Positions 22,005-33,224 of a stretch of 64,000 nucleotides of DNA are shown here, piece after piece. Source of the DNA: Isoetes taiwanensis (taxonomy: Eukaryota; Streptophyta; Lycopodiopsida; Isoetales; Isoetaceae); assembly GCA_021234155.1 (NCBI GenBank), contig JAJEKV010000054.1:2327574-2391573 (forward strand), written 5' to 3'. Below the pieces are notes generated by a model. It searched no databases. It was not told the DNA's origin and saw only the letters and a program-made list of their open reading frames with translations. How positions within the stretch are numbered: position 1 is the first letter of the stretch; each line of letters begins with the position of its first letter. Position numbers and translations under genes: made by a program.

Positions 22005-22870
22005 TTGGATCACTTGGGTAAGCTTGCTGAGATGAAGAGAGATCTGAGAGGAGTTGCTATTATCAAAACAAAGTCTTTGTTGAGGAAAGAAGGTGCTATT
22101 GTTGGGGCGGACATAGCTTGCAAAGCTATATATGAAAATATAGAGGCCAAGCGAGAAGTCGGAGAAGACCTTGAGCGTCATTTTCGGAAGAAGTTGATGC
22201 TATTGCAAAACTAAAGAATGATGAAGAAGTTATCACGAGAGCTTTTGGGTCGACACTTACGAAAATAGATTCTAAAGGGAAGAACACATTAAGTAAAGAA
22301 ATTTCTTTCTTTGAAGTCAGAAATAGATACCTTTGAGGAATCAATGGCTAAGTGGCATGCAAAGGCTAAGCATATTTCAGCCATGCAGCAAGATAGTGAA
22401 AGCACCAAAGCTCGGATGGAGTTGGGTATGGGTGTGTATTCTTTGCCTTTGCTAACTACTGATGTATGTCAGGCATGTGGCCTTTGTTTTCCTCAAGAAT
22501 ATGACCTGTTTGTTAAAATAAACCAATGTGGACATAAGTACCATGTGTTTTGCTTTTCAAGTGTCTTTGAAAACTATGCCTTTGTGTGGTTCCCTGTTGT
22601 GGAGAGGAAGTCCCAAGCAACATTTTGCGAGGAGCGGGATTCAAAAAATTGATATTGTGATTGAAGAGGACTCTAACTATGAAGATGAAGAACAAACTGA
22701 AAATGCAAGCGATGATGAAGATAAAAGCGAAGGATGAAGTTGATAGCAGCACCACTTTGTACAATAAACGCAAGTCTTTGAATTTAAAAGCGAGAAAGAA
22801 TTTGCAAAAATTAAGAAAAAGGAAGACAAGGGCCGGCACCAAGAAAGACTTCGAAAACATTTGCAAGTAA
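22005..22870 (+). pseudogene. Second protein of the DNA transposon, RING/PHD-like Cys-His cluster
   Basis: Several overlapping plus-strand pieces form one broken reading. It starts with a charged helical part (ADIACKAIYENIEAKREVGE), continues as ESMAKWHAKAKHISAMQQ and then a Cys/His cluster, CQACGLCFP and INQCGHKYHVFC (about 22470-22560). A CC pair follows one frame over, then a Lys-rich end. The Cys/His spacing resembles RING or PHD zinc fingers. Frameshifts occur near 22200 and 22600. An accessory protein of the transposon or a captured host fragment are both possible. Confidence 0.45.
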
Positions 22871-23045
22871 GTTTTTGTTCAATGTATCTTGTAATGTATT
22901 TGTTTTGTGCTAACTTCAATTCTATTTGAGCAGTTATAGATATTGACAAAATTTGAGTCTGTTAAATTTGCTCACATATCTCCCATAAAAGGTACACATT
23001 TAGTTTTAGTATTATAACTTCTCTTTAAGTTACATTAATTTTAAA

Positions 23046-23150
23046 TTAATCTTGCGGAGACAAAGAAGACCCTGCCCGACCTTTGGACAACTGGAGATAA
23101 GAAGACCCTGCCCGACCTTTGGACAACTGCTGAGACAAAGAAGACCCTTG
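23046..23150. repeat. Short tandem duplication inside the DNA transposon
   Basis: The phrase AAGAAGACCCTGCCCGACC followed by TTTGGACAACTG occurs twice (about 23063 and 23100), with a partial third copy. Period about 37-40 bases. Confidence 0.7.
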
Positions 23151-23699
23151 CAAGAACCAAGCTTGGAGCCGAAGAAAAATGGTAAAGTCTAATCGAAAAT
23201 TTGAATAGTAGTCCATGTTCAATTTAGTTGTACTAAATATTGATTTCTTGTTTAGGAAATGTGTCTAACATTCTTTGTGAAAATTTCTTCTTTGAAAGAT
23301 GCAAGGTTGGAGCCTATAGAAGATGAAGATCTTTGGAGATGTAAAGAACAATGATCTTTGAAGAGGATATAGGGCGATTTATCACGGGATGTAGGGCAGA
23401 TTTATCACCGGGATGTAGGGCGAGAATCTGAAGAAGAAATCCTTCCAGGTGGTACATTGGAGGAAAATTATCTTGCTTTTAAAAAGGCAAGACTTTCTGG
23501 AATTTAGCAGTCTCTCAGCATCTACCAAGCATCTTATCAGCATCTACCAGGAGGATATTATGAGGATGTTTTTTTTTTAAATATTATGTGGATCTTGTAT
23601 ACATGCAACACAATTTTGTTCCATAGTGTTGACATGTTTTTTGTATATTTATGTAATAGCAAGGTTTACACTAATATAAGGTTTGCATTCTGGAATATA

Positions 23700-24085
23700 A
23701 GTTTTACATAAGTTTTACATTAGGTTTTTACATAAGGTTTACATTAGGTTTTACATAAGTTTTACATTAGGTTTTACATAAGGTTTACATTAGGTTTTAC
23801 ATTAGGTTTTACATAAGGTTTACATTAGGTTTACATAAGTTTTACCTTAGGTTTTTTACATTAGGTTTACATATGAATAAGGTTTACATAAGGTTTACAT
23901 ATGAATAAGGTTTACACAAGGTTTACAAGGTTTATGTATAATAGGAATAGTAATGAATAAGGTTAATGAATAAGGTTTATGAATAAGGTTTATGAATAAG
24001 GTTTACATATGAAGAATAGCAATGAATAAGGTTTATGAATAAGGTTTACATATGAAGAATAGCAATGAATAAGGTTTATGAATGG
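23700..24085. repeat. Degenerate short tandem repeat (TTTACATAAGG type)
   Basis: About 380 bases built from variants of GGTTTTACATAAGGTTTACATTA and, further right, AATAAGGTTTATG. Unit length is about 11-13 bases. It lies between the two oppositely oriented gene regions of the transposon. Confidence 0.85.
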
Positions 24086-25499
24086 GTGAAAGCATGCTAG
24101 GGTGTACCATCTAAAGTACTTTTTTTATATGAAACTACCTAGAAAAGTAACAACTAGAATCTTGGGAACTTGCATTTTTTGCAATAAATAATAAGTTTGA
24201 GTTAATCCATTTATATTAGTCTCTAATATGATATACTATAGATTGACATGTTTTGACCTTCAATTCAATATTTTTGATTGATTTTTGGTTGTGTAGGTAC
24301 TTTGAGGGTTCAAAAGTGGTACCGTAGCATCTTTTACCGAATATAAGGTGTACATGAATATAAGGTTTTTGATTGATAGCTATCTTTATGATTGTTTACA
24401 TATTATTGTTTATGGTTACATATTTGTTTATGATTGTTTATGTTTATGATTGAAAACCTTGATTGTTTATGATTGAAAACCTTATTGTTTATGGTTACAT
24501 ATTTGTTTATGATTGTTTATGGTTATGATTGACAACCAATTTGATTACATATGAACTATGACAACAAATTTACAATATGATTTACAATTTACAATATGTT
24601 TCACAATTTACAAATTGGTCTAAGGTTCAGTTTGAATCACAAAGCATCTTTGCCTTTTCTTTGCTTTTGCTTTTGATTTATTCTTTCCTTTCGGATCATT
24701 TCGGGAAGACTCTAAAACTTCTTGAGCATAAATGGATGTGCTTTGATGCAAGCTATCCATAATTTGATCTTCCACTATGTCAGGGAGCTGAAACAAGTTG
24801 TTCCTCAATCTGGTCATATCAAAATTAACAGCCAGAACCAAATGGCTGTATACACTGCACTATGGCTCATGTTCTAGCAATTCATACAAGTTACCATTAA
24901 TCGACTTGTAATATTTTCCAGTGACAACTACTTCATTCCTACCAAACTTTTGCCCCCAAGGATCCTTGTATGCTTTCTCTATAACATGCTTTGTTCTAGT
25001 GCATTTTAAAATATAAAAGTCTACTTTTTCTTTGTTGTTAGGCTCAGCATTGACAGCAAAGTTATCTCAACGACAATGATATCGATTTCCACTCATGATC
25101 TCCTTCAAAAAGCGGGGCCTTCAACAACTTCCTCAACATAGTCAGTACCCATAGGTTTTAATTCAGAGTATGACCACGTGCCTATTCTAGCAATGTAGGG
25201 ACACTTTGCATATTTCCCTAACCAGCAGTTATGGCAGAAACAAGTGAAGTTCATATGTGCAACTTGAGTCGGGTCAGTTCTTTGAGTAGGCCTGATGGAA
25301 TGAAATTTGCTAGAGCCGGATAGAGTTGCACAATCATACCTCTCATACGTCAACATCTCCTATGCCAACTTCCCAAAAAATCTGTCAAACACAAGCATTC
25401 ACAAGCTCAACAAATTGGAATGTATAAAAATCCGGCAGTTCAACGGCACACACATGTCTGTCCTTGCCTTCCATTGTGATGTTGTCCTTTGAAATGTTT

Positions 25500-26700
25500 T
25501 TGCAAAAACCACTACATCATGTGCATTTCTAAGTGGCCTTGAATTTCGTTTTAACATCTCATGAGTTAGGGCTCTCTTAATGGCAGCTCCGGCACCATCA
25601 TGTTCACTGTTTCTCTATCCAGTTAGTCTTTGGAAATGAACATTAACTCTAGGTGCTTGAAAATGAAAGTTACCTTTCCCATGATAAAAGCAAAATAATT
25701 CCAAGTTATTGGGATGCCACTAGTTTGATAATTTCTTCCTAGAAAGTAAAATGTTCTACTTCCTTTCCTTTGGCTAGAACATCCATCGAGACCAAACAAT
25801 GTGTCTGCTGCGTACTTGATTTGTTTCTTTGGACAAAAATCTTTGCATATTTGTTCAAACAATGTTGCATAAACAAAGTGTCATGTTCCCTGTCATCTGA
25901 AATGTAGAAGTGAGTTTCTTTGATGATTCTTCTCTCATCTTCATCCAATTTAGGGTCATCACTTTTGGTGGCATGTCTATATGATATATGCACTAAAATT
26001 GTGCTTTGATCATTCCTCAATGCGGACTCGAATTTCTTGCTGAATTTTGAAGCTGTAATTTTCAACAAAATCAATCTTTGAAACTATTGCATCCTTTGGA
26101 AATGTTTCCAAACACTCCTTGAATTGCACGGCACGCCATCTAGCCTCATAGTTGTGTGGAATGAATTCTTTCGACCTTTGTTCTAGCGATGCGGAAAATA
26201 TCGGTGACACTTGTGGTCTTGTAAAACCCGGTTTAGTATTTGGTTTTTTTCCCGACTTATAACCACCTTTGCCATCGGGTTCTTCTCTGATTCATATATC
26301 TACAACAAATCTGAGAAATAAAGAATAAAGCTACACCATAATGAAGCATAAAAAGCAGCAACAATCTTAGTACCTTGTCATATGTCTTCCTCTCCACGCA
26401 CACCATTTTTGAAATTCACTTCTTTTTGGACATGTTGGCTGACTTGCTGGGTCCACAACTATTGCACTTGAGAGTTAGGCGGTCATGTGCATACCATTCT
26501 TCACTTTCATCTCTTGGACAAATAAGAGACCTCCAAAGCTCACTTGTTGAAGCATAGGTGCTCTTCCTTGCCATGCATGTTGGTCCGGGACCACAAACTT
26601 CCTGCGTGCATTTACAATTTGGACCATGAATTTTTTCATCATGTCTTACTTTGTTCATTGCAAGTCGAATAAAATCTGCTCTCATATGATACACACACTT
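25500..26700 (-). pseudogene. DDE-type transposase, frameshifted
   Basis: Minus-strand pieces in order. At 26694-26416 a Cys-rich part (CPRDESEEWYAHDRL, LKCNSCGPSK). At 26210-26010 FIPHNYEARWRAVQFKECLE and the likely first catalytic Asp in KIDFVENYSFKIQQEIR. At 26074-25739 ETHFYISDDREHDTLFMQHC. At 25862-25623 the second Asp in GLDGCSSQRK. Near 25600 an acidic, Gly-rich motif EHDGAGAAIKRALT, a candidate third catalytic residue. Frames change at least three times. The order DFxEN, DGCxxQ, EHDGAGA is one I recall from uncharacterised transposase-derived proteins; the match to Sola is tentative. Confidence 0.65.
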
Positions 26701-28520
26701 GACGCGTCTCTCTGTCCTTTACTTTCACGACATAAAGGGGTTTCAAGGCATGAAATCTTGAGAAAGAAACCTCAAACTTAGGATACTCCCTTAAAACTTA
26801 TTTGGTAAAATGAAAACACGCAAAAGCAGGACACAAAATTCTGAGCAATTAGAGCAATTTACAGAGAATTACAGCAATTCTGACAATTCTGACAATATCC
26901 GGCATGTGCAATCAAACTAACACGAGTATCCTCCATGAAGTGTAATGGATGCATGATCTTGAATCCTTGACCACTCTAATCCTTATAACATGTTTCTTGC
27001 ATGGAGACACTCGTGTGTTATCTCTCCAAAAGTCAACTATTAGCTTCCTCTCATCATAAAGAGTCTGTCAAATCTAGTATTCTTCTTGAACATGGACCAT
27101 GGTCCACTACCATGCTCTGCTGACCAATCTTCTATTTCTTGCAAGCCCGACACAATCTTCCTATTGATTCATTTGCTTGGCAAAAGCGGACTTGTTAGTT
27201 TCACCATTGGTTGTAAAAAAGTCATTGCGGCACTTCTTGCTCTCCACACATCGTATTTTTGAATACTTATGAGCTGCAAAAGACTCCCTCAAATTGTTAA
27301 TGATTGTTTTCATTGTGTTTAATTCTTTCTTTGTTTGAGAGATCTAGTTCGGTATCCACTTTCTAGCACCCCTAAATTTCCACTCTTTCTTGGATGTAGC
27401 ATTCTCACACAATTCGTTCACAAGCTTGCCTAATTCTTTTGACAACTTTCTTTTCTTCCAAGCTGCTGAATGAACCTTTCTTACCCTTGGTAGCATCATT
27501 TGCAAGCTGCACCTAAATTACCCGATTCGACATCCACTTCTCTTTTTTTACGTCTTTGAATCCTCGATTTCGGCTGTCTTTTTTTTTTGAAAGCGGTTTC
27601 ATAATTCTCTTGGTTTGCAAACCTTTGCAATTCTAACTCTGGTCGAGCGAAATTTATCAATGCAAATACCTCTATTATAGCAAGTACGTATTATGACGGT
27701 CGGATCCAACCTCTGACATTGCCAACATCCATAACTTCATCATCCTCATTTGATATTCCACCATATTCTCACGTAATTTTAGCATGTCGGTTTACTTTTT
27801 ATAAACCAAGTAACAAATTTAAATTGCATACTCGACATGTTGAAATCATGTTCAAAGTCCATAAACTCAGCACCATTGAATGAATTACATTCCCTTTGAA
27901 AGCGGTACATTACATCGGTCGGCAATTTAGAACAAAAAATTCAGCAATTTAATAGGAGGCATTTAACAAGGAATACACGGTCTTTCATCTTCATGATGAA
28001 ATTCTTGATCTGAATTTTCGGCTTCAAATGTAGTTTCTTCATTCCTTGTGAAATCCCTTTGTTTCAATGTGAGTACCGGCCGATTTGTGTAGGTGATTCT
28101 TCAAGGTAATTTTACGCAAATTGTGAGCGACCTCAATCGCTTGGAATTGTTGCGAACTCTTGCATGCCCTTGACAATCCCGGGCATCAAATTGCGCACAA
28201 TGCACGGACCACGAAGCAAAGGAATTCATCTCTCAACTCAAGAACCATAGGCGTGTGCTTCAAGCATTTGAAAGCTTGACATAATTACGAAGGTCGACAT
28301 TTGATTTGGGCGGGGAAATTCCAATTCGAATTGGAGATTGCAAACTAAAATTTCGGGATCGATGACTTGGCCAAAAATAGCAGGAATGATGGATCTTGAC
28401 TCCCGCTCAAGGCTGGCTATGGCGGGTGAAGTGCTTGACGAAACGTGAAGGGCGCTCGAAAAAATTTTATGACGGGTATCAGCACCTTACCAGCACCAAT
28501 GTCGCGACATGATTTTTTGA
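26701..28520 (-). other. Upstream half of the DNA transposon, no clear frame
   Basis: About 1.8 kb without a supported reading frame. It probably contains the decayed N-terminal part of the transposase (minus strand) and the 5' untranslated region. Confidence 0.4.
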
Positions 28521-28543
28521 GTAGGTCAATAAAAAAAGCACCC

Positions 28544-29395
28544 AGTTATTCAATTTCTTTTTGATTCTTTGGAGGATTGGATCCCAAAGACCTTTCAGGC
28601 TAGGACTGAGAGAGAGAGAGGCATACCTAGTAATTTGGATGCTTGATTGGGATTGAGCACTGGAATGTCACAAATAGAAGTCTGAGAAACATCCCCAATG
28701 ATCCTACTTTTTTCAAGATTAAGATGGACACCCGAGGCAGCAGAGAATTCTGTAATAAGATCAAGAAAGATACTGACATTGCTGGGCTTGGAATCCAAAA
28801 AAGCAAATGTGTCATCTGCATATTGAGAAATTGTGAGAGAATCCAAATTATTTGGGAGTTTGAGACCAGTTAATAATCCAGAATTTTGCAAGTGGAGAAC
28901 ACATCTCGTGAGCAACAATGAGAAAAAGATATGGAGCTAAAGGGCAACCTTGCCTAACTCCTTTTGCTAAAGGGAAGAAATTAGGTGGAGATCCATTGAC
29001 CAAGACAGGTGAGTTGGACATAGAATTTAAACCATGAATGAGAGATATGAGTTTAGACTGAAATTCCATTTTTTTAAGGCAATATCAATAAAGTCCCAGC
29101 TCACAGTGTCAAAGGCTCTCTTAAAATCTAATTTTAGCAGAATGCAAGATTGATTTGAAATTCTGTTCCAATGTAAGCCTTCCATTGCACTGATGTAATT
29201 GTCCAAGATGAACCTGTTAGGCAAAAAAGCAGATTTTTCACCTTTTATATCAGTATGTCCACTCAGAATGCCTATAAAGGTAACATGTTCTGGCTTATAC
29301 CAGCATATTTCATATGCCTTAATAATATGAGAGCACTGACATCTAAAGATCATGTGTTCTTTTGATTCCACCTCACCCACGTCACACGAATTCAT
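28544..29395 (-). pseudogene. LINE, 5' part: reverse transcriptase core
   Basis: Minus strand. Blocks in order: FLPNRFILDNYISAMEGLHW, LKLDFKRAFDTVSWDFID (first catalytic Asp), then after a frameshift near 29065 GVRQGCPLAPYLFLIVAHEM. After another near 28890 comes the active site QYADDTFAFLD (about 28825) and SGVHLNLEKSRI. The downstream half is at 19683-21188. The endonuclease and the 5' part of ORF2 are missing; upstream of about 29250 the reading is no longer LINE-like, so it is a 5'-truncated copy. Confidence 0.9.
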
Positions 29396-29584
29396 TTTAT
29401 TCTAGCTTCGTCCATTTTGTTCTAGCTTCATCCATCGTCCAACTTCTATCATAAGCTTGTGCGAGCTCATTCTGAACTTGGCAATAACACGAATAAGGTA
29501 TTTAAGCATCTCAACCGATAGATATGATTGAGGACCGAATCACCTGGGGATTGAAATCCCAAAAGTCATTTATTTGTCAATCTA
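29396..29584. other. Unassigned spacer
   Basis: About 190 bases between the LINE end and the minisatellite. Nothing recognised. Confidence 0.4.
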
Positions 29585-30644
29585 TGAGGAGCTTACTGCC
29601 AAATCTCCCATGAAGAGTTGACTCACACCTACTACCAATTTGAAAGTATCATACATGAGGAGCTGACTCATACCTATGACAATTTCAAAGTATCACCTAT
29701 GTATACACACTACCAACACCTATCATTTCCAAAGCATCATCCATTGGGAGCTTACTCACACCCACTGCCAATTCCAAGGCCGCACCCATTCAGGGAAAAA
29801 ATTACTAAAGTCATATTTTAGATTAGCTAGAACAACTTTGGCTAATTTAACCCAAAATACATAGGAAAACTTTCAAATGTTTGGCTAAAGTTGAATAATT
29901 TTCCTTTACTAGTTTTGAATGTTTGGCTATTTTTTGTTTAAATCTTTATATGAACTTTAGCCAAACATTTATGCTATGCCAAACTTTTTATTGTACGAAC
30001 ATATCAATAATAGAAATCTACTAGTTGGAGAACAAAAAACTGTCCATCTAATATAGTATTAGCAACCTTTATTCCATAATCTCATGAATAATCTCATATT
30101 TTACATTAGCTATTAAAAAGTATGGCTAATCTATCCCTAAATGCATAGGAAAACTTTCGAACATTTGGCTAAAGTGGAAGAATTTTTCCTCTCCTTCTTT
30201 CTTATGTTTGGCTAAACCTTGGTGTAAGGGAGGTCAACTTTGAAAATATTTGGCGATTTTTTCCTTTTTTCCAAAAATTTCCTCCTTTATAGTTTAGCCG
30301 TACTTTTTCCAAAAATGTCCAAAAAATCGCCATTTGGCTAATATTAGCCACTATTTTTTTCCCTGCACCCATTAGAAATTGACTCACACCTATTGATAAT
30401 TCCAAAGCATTATACATGAGGAGCTGACTCATACCTACTACAATTTCAAAGCTACACGTACATCCACTTGACAATTAGGAGAAGTTTATTGCCACCCACT
30501 ACCAATTCTAAAGAATCGCCTATTGAGGAGTCACACCTACTACCCATGAGTTTACTCCCATCTATTATCATTTGCAAATTATTGCATATTTTAAAAACTT
30601 TCTATTCTTAGAATGGGCTTGCACACCTACGGCCAATTTCAAAG
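29585..30644. repeat. Degenerate ~45-bp minisatellite, interrupted
   Basis: Variants of GAGGAGCTGACTCACACCTA followed by CTACCAATTTCAAAGTATCA recur every 44-47 bases (for example about 29613, 29660, 29704, 29748, then again from 30366 on). The array is split by a hAT-like MITE (29791-30365) and ends at the insertion of element E at 30645. Confidence 0.8.
29791..30365. mobile_element. hAT-like MITE, 575 bp
   Basis: Inverted ends CAGGGAAAAAA (29791) and TTTTTTTCCCTG (to 30365), flanked by the 8-bp duplication CACCCATT at 29783-29790 and 30366-30373. An 8-bp duplication with CA-starting TIRs is typical of hAT. Non-coding, AT-rich, with repeated TTTGGCTAA / TTAGCCAAA motifs inside. Related to the MITE at 52588. 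Confidence 0.92.
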
Positions 30645-30779
30645 TGTGGCGTTCTAGCATAATATACAGTATGAATACATATATTATACTGCCACGTCAC
30701 TCGTACATGTCGCCTTAACGACATGTACTTGGAAACCATAAAGAGTTGAACCCTAGGGGGCAACACCTTATGTTGCACA
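30645..30779 (+). repeat. 5' LTR of element E, first 135 bp
   Basis: Starts TGTGGCGTTCTAG. It continues with a stem-loop (AATATA...TATATT) and CCCTAGGGGGCAAC, as in the other chromovirus LTRs. It is cut at 30779 by element C; the LTR resumes at 44116. Confidence 0.85.
30775..30779 (+). repeat. 5-bp target site duplication GCACA (left) of element C
   Basis: GCACA lies immediately before the 5' LTR of element C and is repeated at 44116-44120 immediately after its 3' LTR. Confidence 0.92.
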
Positions 30780-32442
30780 TGTGACGTTCCAGGACAGTAT
30801 ACGGTCCCAGGACGTATACTGTACTGCCTCGTCATGCGTACACGCCACTCCGACTGACGTGTACGCTAACGTGTAGCCAGGTGGGTAGCCCTAGGGGGCA
30901 ACGTGCTAGGAATATGTGCAACTATTAATGTGCACATTTTCCAATGTACACATTAATGTGGGCACACATTTCCATGTGGACACTTGATGCCAAGTGGGCC
31001 ACACCCATAGGTGCAATTAATGTGCACATTTTCCAATGTACACATTAATGTGGGCACACATTTCCATGTGGGCACATTTTGCCACCTAGCCATTAAAGAC
31101 AAGTGGGCCCATTACCAATTATCCCACATGCCTAAAGGGGATAATTGGAAACCCTAGCCAACCCCTTGTCTATTAAGGGGGGAAACCCTAACTTGCCCAA
31201 TTTTTCGTTTCTAGGGTTTTGGAACTCTGTTTTGGCAGCCTCAACAGACCAAAACCGCCTCCCGAACTTTGCTGAGAGAATTGCAGATTAGTTTCCCTTG
31301 ATTCGGCGTTTTGCCGGGGATGGTCGAGCTCGGTGAGGAGGAGCCACTCAAGGATCAGGTATTTGGCCAATTAGATAGTCTAAACCCTAATTCAGTCCAT
31401 AGAATCGTAGGTTTAGCCTATTAAATTGCCCATAGCGACCTTCTAGATCTCTAGATACCAGCCTCTAACTAAAGAACCTAACTCTATGATGTAGATTAGA
31501 TATAGTTCTTTAGTTCTTACATGATGATATATGGATAATGTATCTCTATGAACTCCTTGTATCGGGAAGGGGGTAGAGACCTAAAAGCTTGGTAGTAGAT
31601 GCTCCTAGAGTAGCCTCTCTAGCACACTATAGATTCGACACATGTGTACAAGAACCACACTCGGTTGTGGGTGAAGGGGCAGGCTGGCTAAGAAGGAGGT
31701 TCATGTCGACTCTTGAGCGATCCCTCGGTGTGTAAGGCCTACCAGGGATCATTGTGACTGGGTCTAATGGCTCACCACTGAGTGCGGGTGAGGCATGGAC
31801 TCGACACCCGTGAAGTGGTGTACACTTTCCAGTGGGTTCAGTCGAATACGGGCAGTGGCCCTCTAGTCACCTTGAGTCGGCATGTAGATCTCGGAGGGAG
31901 TGATCCCTTCCTGCCCCATCGGGCCGAGAGGATGAAACCCAGGGAATAGCCCTTTTGGCTATGCCTCCCGTGGCTTCTGATCAGGTCCCAGAGCACTTTT
32001 CAGCCTACTCACGCAAAGTGTGCCTGAGGAGGGGCGGATGGAGTGGACAACCCTATGCCATGTTCATATGCCAGCCAAATCCATTGCCATGAATTCTGTC
32101 CGCAAGGAACTCTGGAGACCCAAGCCGTCAGTCATTCCCTTGAGTCTGAGCCCTGGGTAGAACTCCCCATATGTATTGTGCTCACCTTGTTATGCAGATG
32201 TGATGGACCACCCTTGAGGTGGATATGTGCTTATGTTATAACGACATGTATGTTTACGCTTCGCGACTAGGTAGGCCACGAGGGAGGCGGGGTAAAATGA
32301 CCCCTTCACTCTTCCCACTGGAACCAGTCACGGTTGCAGTGTTATGTGGAGGGCCCTGTATCGGCATGGAGCTGGTATGGGGGATGAACTCCTGTTTGTA
32401 TCACGGTGAGTGCACCGTATCACGAGTAGGGGGGCGTCCGCG
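30780..32442 (+). repeat. 5' LTR of element C (1663 bp)
   Basis: Starts TGTGACGTTCCAGG. A stem-loop near the start has arms CAGTATACG (30795-30803) and CGTATACTG (30813-30821), with the outer TGACG/CGTCA stem 30782-30786 and 30830-30834. A ~90-bp direct duplication (about 30927-30984 and 31017-31074, AATGTGCACATTTTCCAATG) lies within. It ends at 32442 in a degraded GGCGTCCGCG where the 3' LTR has GGACGTCACA. Confidence 0.92.
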
Positions 32443-32455
32443 GTGGTATCGAGCA
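32443..32455 (+). promoter_or_regulatory. Primer binding site of element C, altered
   Basis: GTGGTATCGAGC directly after the LTR; the expected TGGTATCAGAGC lacks an A here. Same position as the sites of A and E. Confidence 0.8.
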
Positions 32456-33224
32456 ATGTTCTTGGAGACCAAGAGCAAAAGCACTGGCCATGTTCCCAGT
32501 AGTACTAACTTGATAGGATCCTTAAACCTCGAAAAATGGGAAAATTTTTTCTCATTCTTTTAGTTTTGCTAAGCTAGTAACAGTTAAAATGAATGAAAAC
32601 ATAAAAAGATTAAGAATTGGTGAGCCAACATCCGAAAGGTAGGGTGGTCTCTGCGTCGCGCCGGAGACGAGAAAATGAGATTTTCATTTTTAATTTTGGT
32701 ATAGCGTCAATGAGACATTCAACTTAAACACACCAAAAAGTTGTAAATTACAGTAAAATAGCTTGATAATTCTAAATTAGAGCTAAGAATCAGTAGAATT
32801 AGCATGTTACATGTTTAAAAAGTACAAAATTTAGTAGTGGGTCCCACCATGTCTCACACGTCGTGCGCGGATGAGGGAAATGACTTTTTCATTTTGGGGG
32901 GCATAACGTAATGAACTTGCTTAAATAGGTGTTTTAGATGTTTTAAGCACCCCAAAAGGTAGTTTAAAAAGTTGACCTAAAATTGACACCTATAAATAGA
33001 CCTAGACCCCTCCCATTTTCGCTCTTCCTTAGAAGTTTGCTGCGCGTGTTCATAGAGGCGATCTTCCGGGCGCTTAGCTCCGTCGGCGAACCATCAAATG
33101 ATGGCCTTCACTTCAGGACTGCAAGGAAGCCTAGCCAAGAGCGGATCCTCAGCGCCCGTGATTCTGGCCTCTTCGGAGGGTCCTTCAAAACGCCTTTTTT
33201 AGAAGGCGAATCTTCTTGGCGAAG
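32456..33224 (+). other. Element C leader
   Basis: About 770 non-coding bases. Two degraded copies of the TCTCACACGTCG / GAAAATGA stem module are found at about 32650-32700 and 32850-32910. Confidence 0.55.

Larger units (their letters stand above)
21189..28543 (-). mobile_element. 7355-bp DNA transposon with 23-bp TIRs, possibly Sola-like
   Basis: Perfect 23-bp inverted ends (GGGTGC-T7-ATTGACCTAC at 21189-21211 and its complement at 28521-28543), flanked by AGTT on both sides. The minus strand encodes a broken DDE-type transposase (about 25500-26700); the plus strand carries a second, frameshifted protein (22005-22870). A GCGTGAAGGGCGCCC-type motif occurs near both ends in opposite orientation. 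A 4-bp duplication with G-rich termini agrees with Sola elements, but superfamily assignment is inference. The element is decayed but its ends are pristine. Confidence 0.85.
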
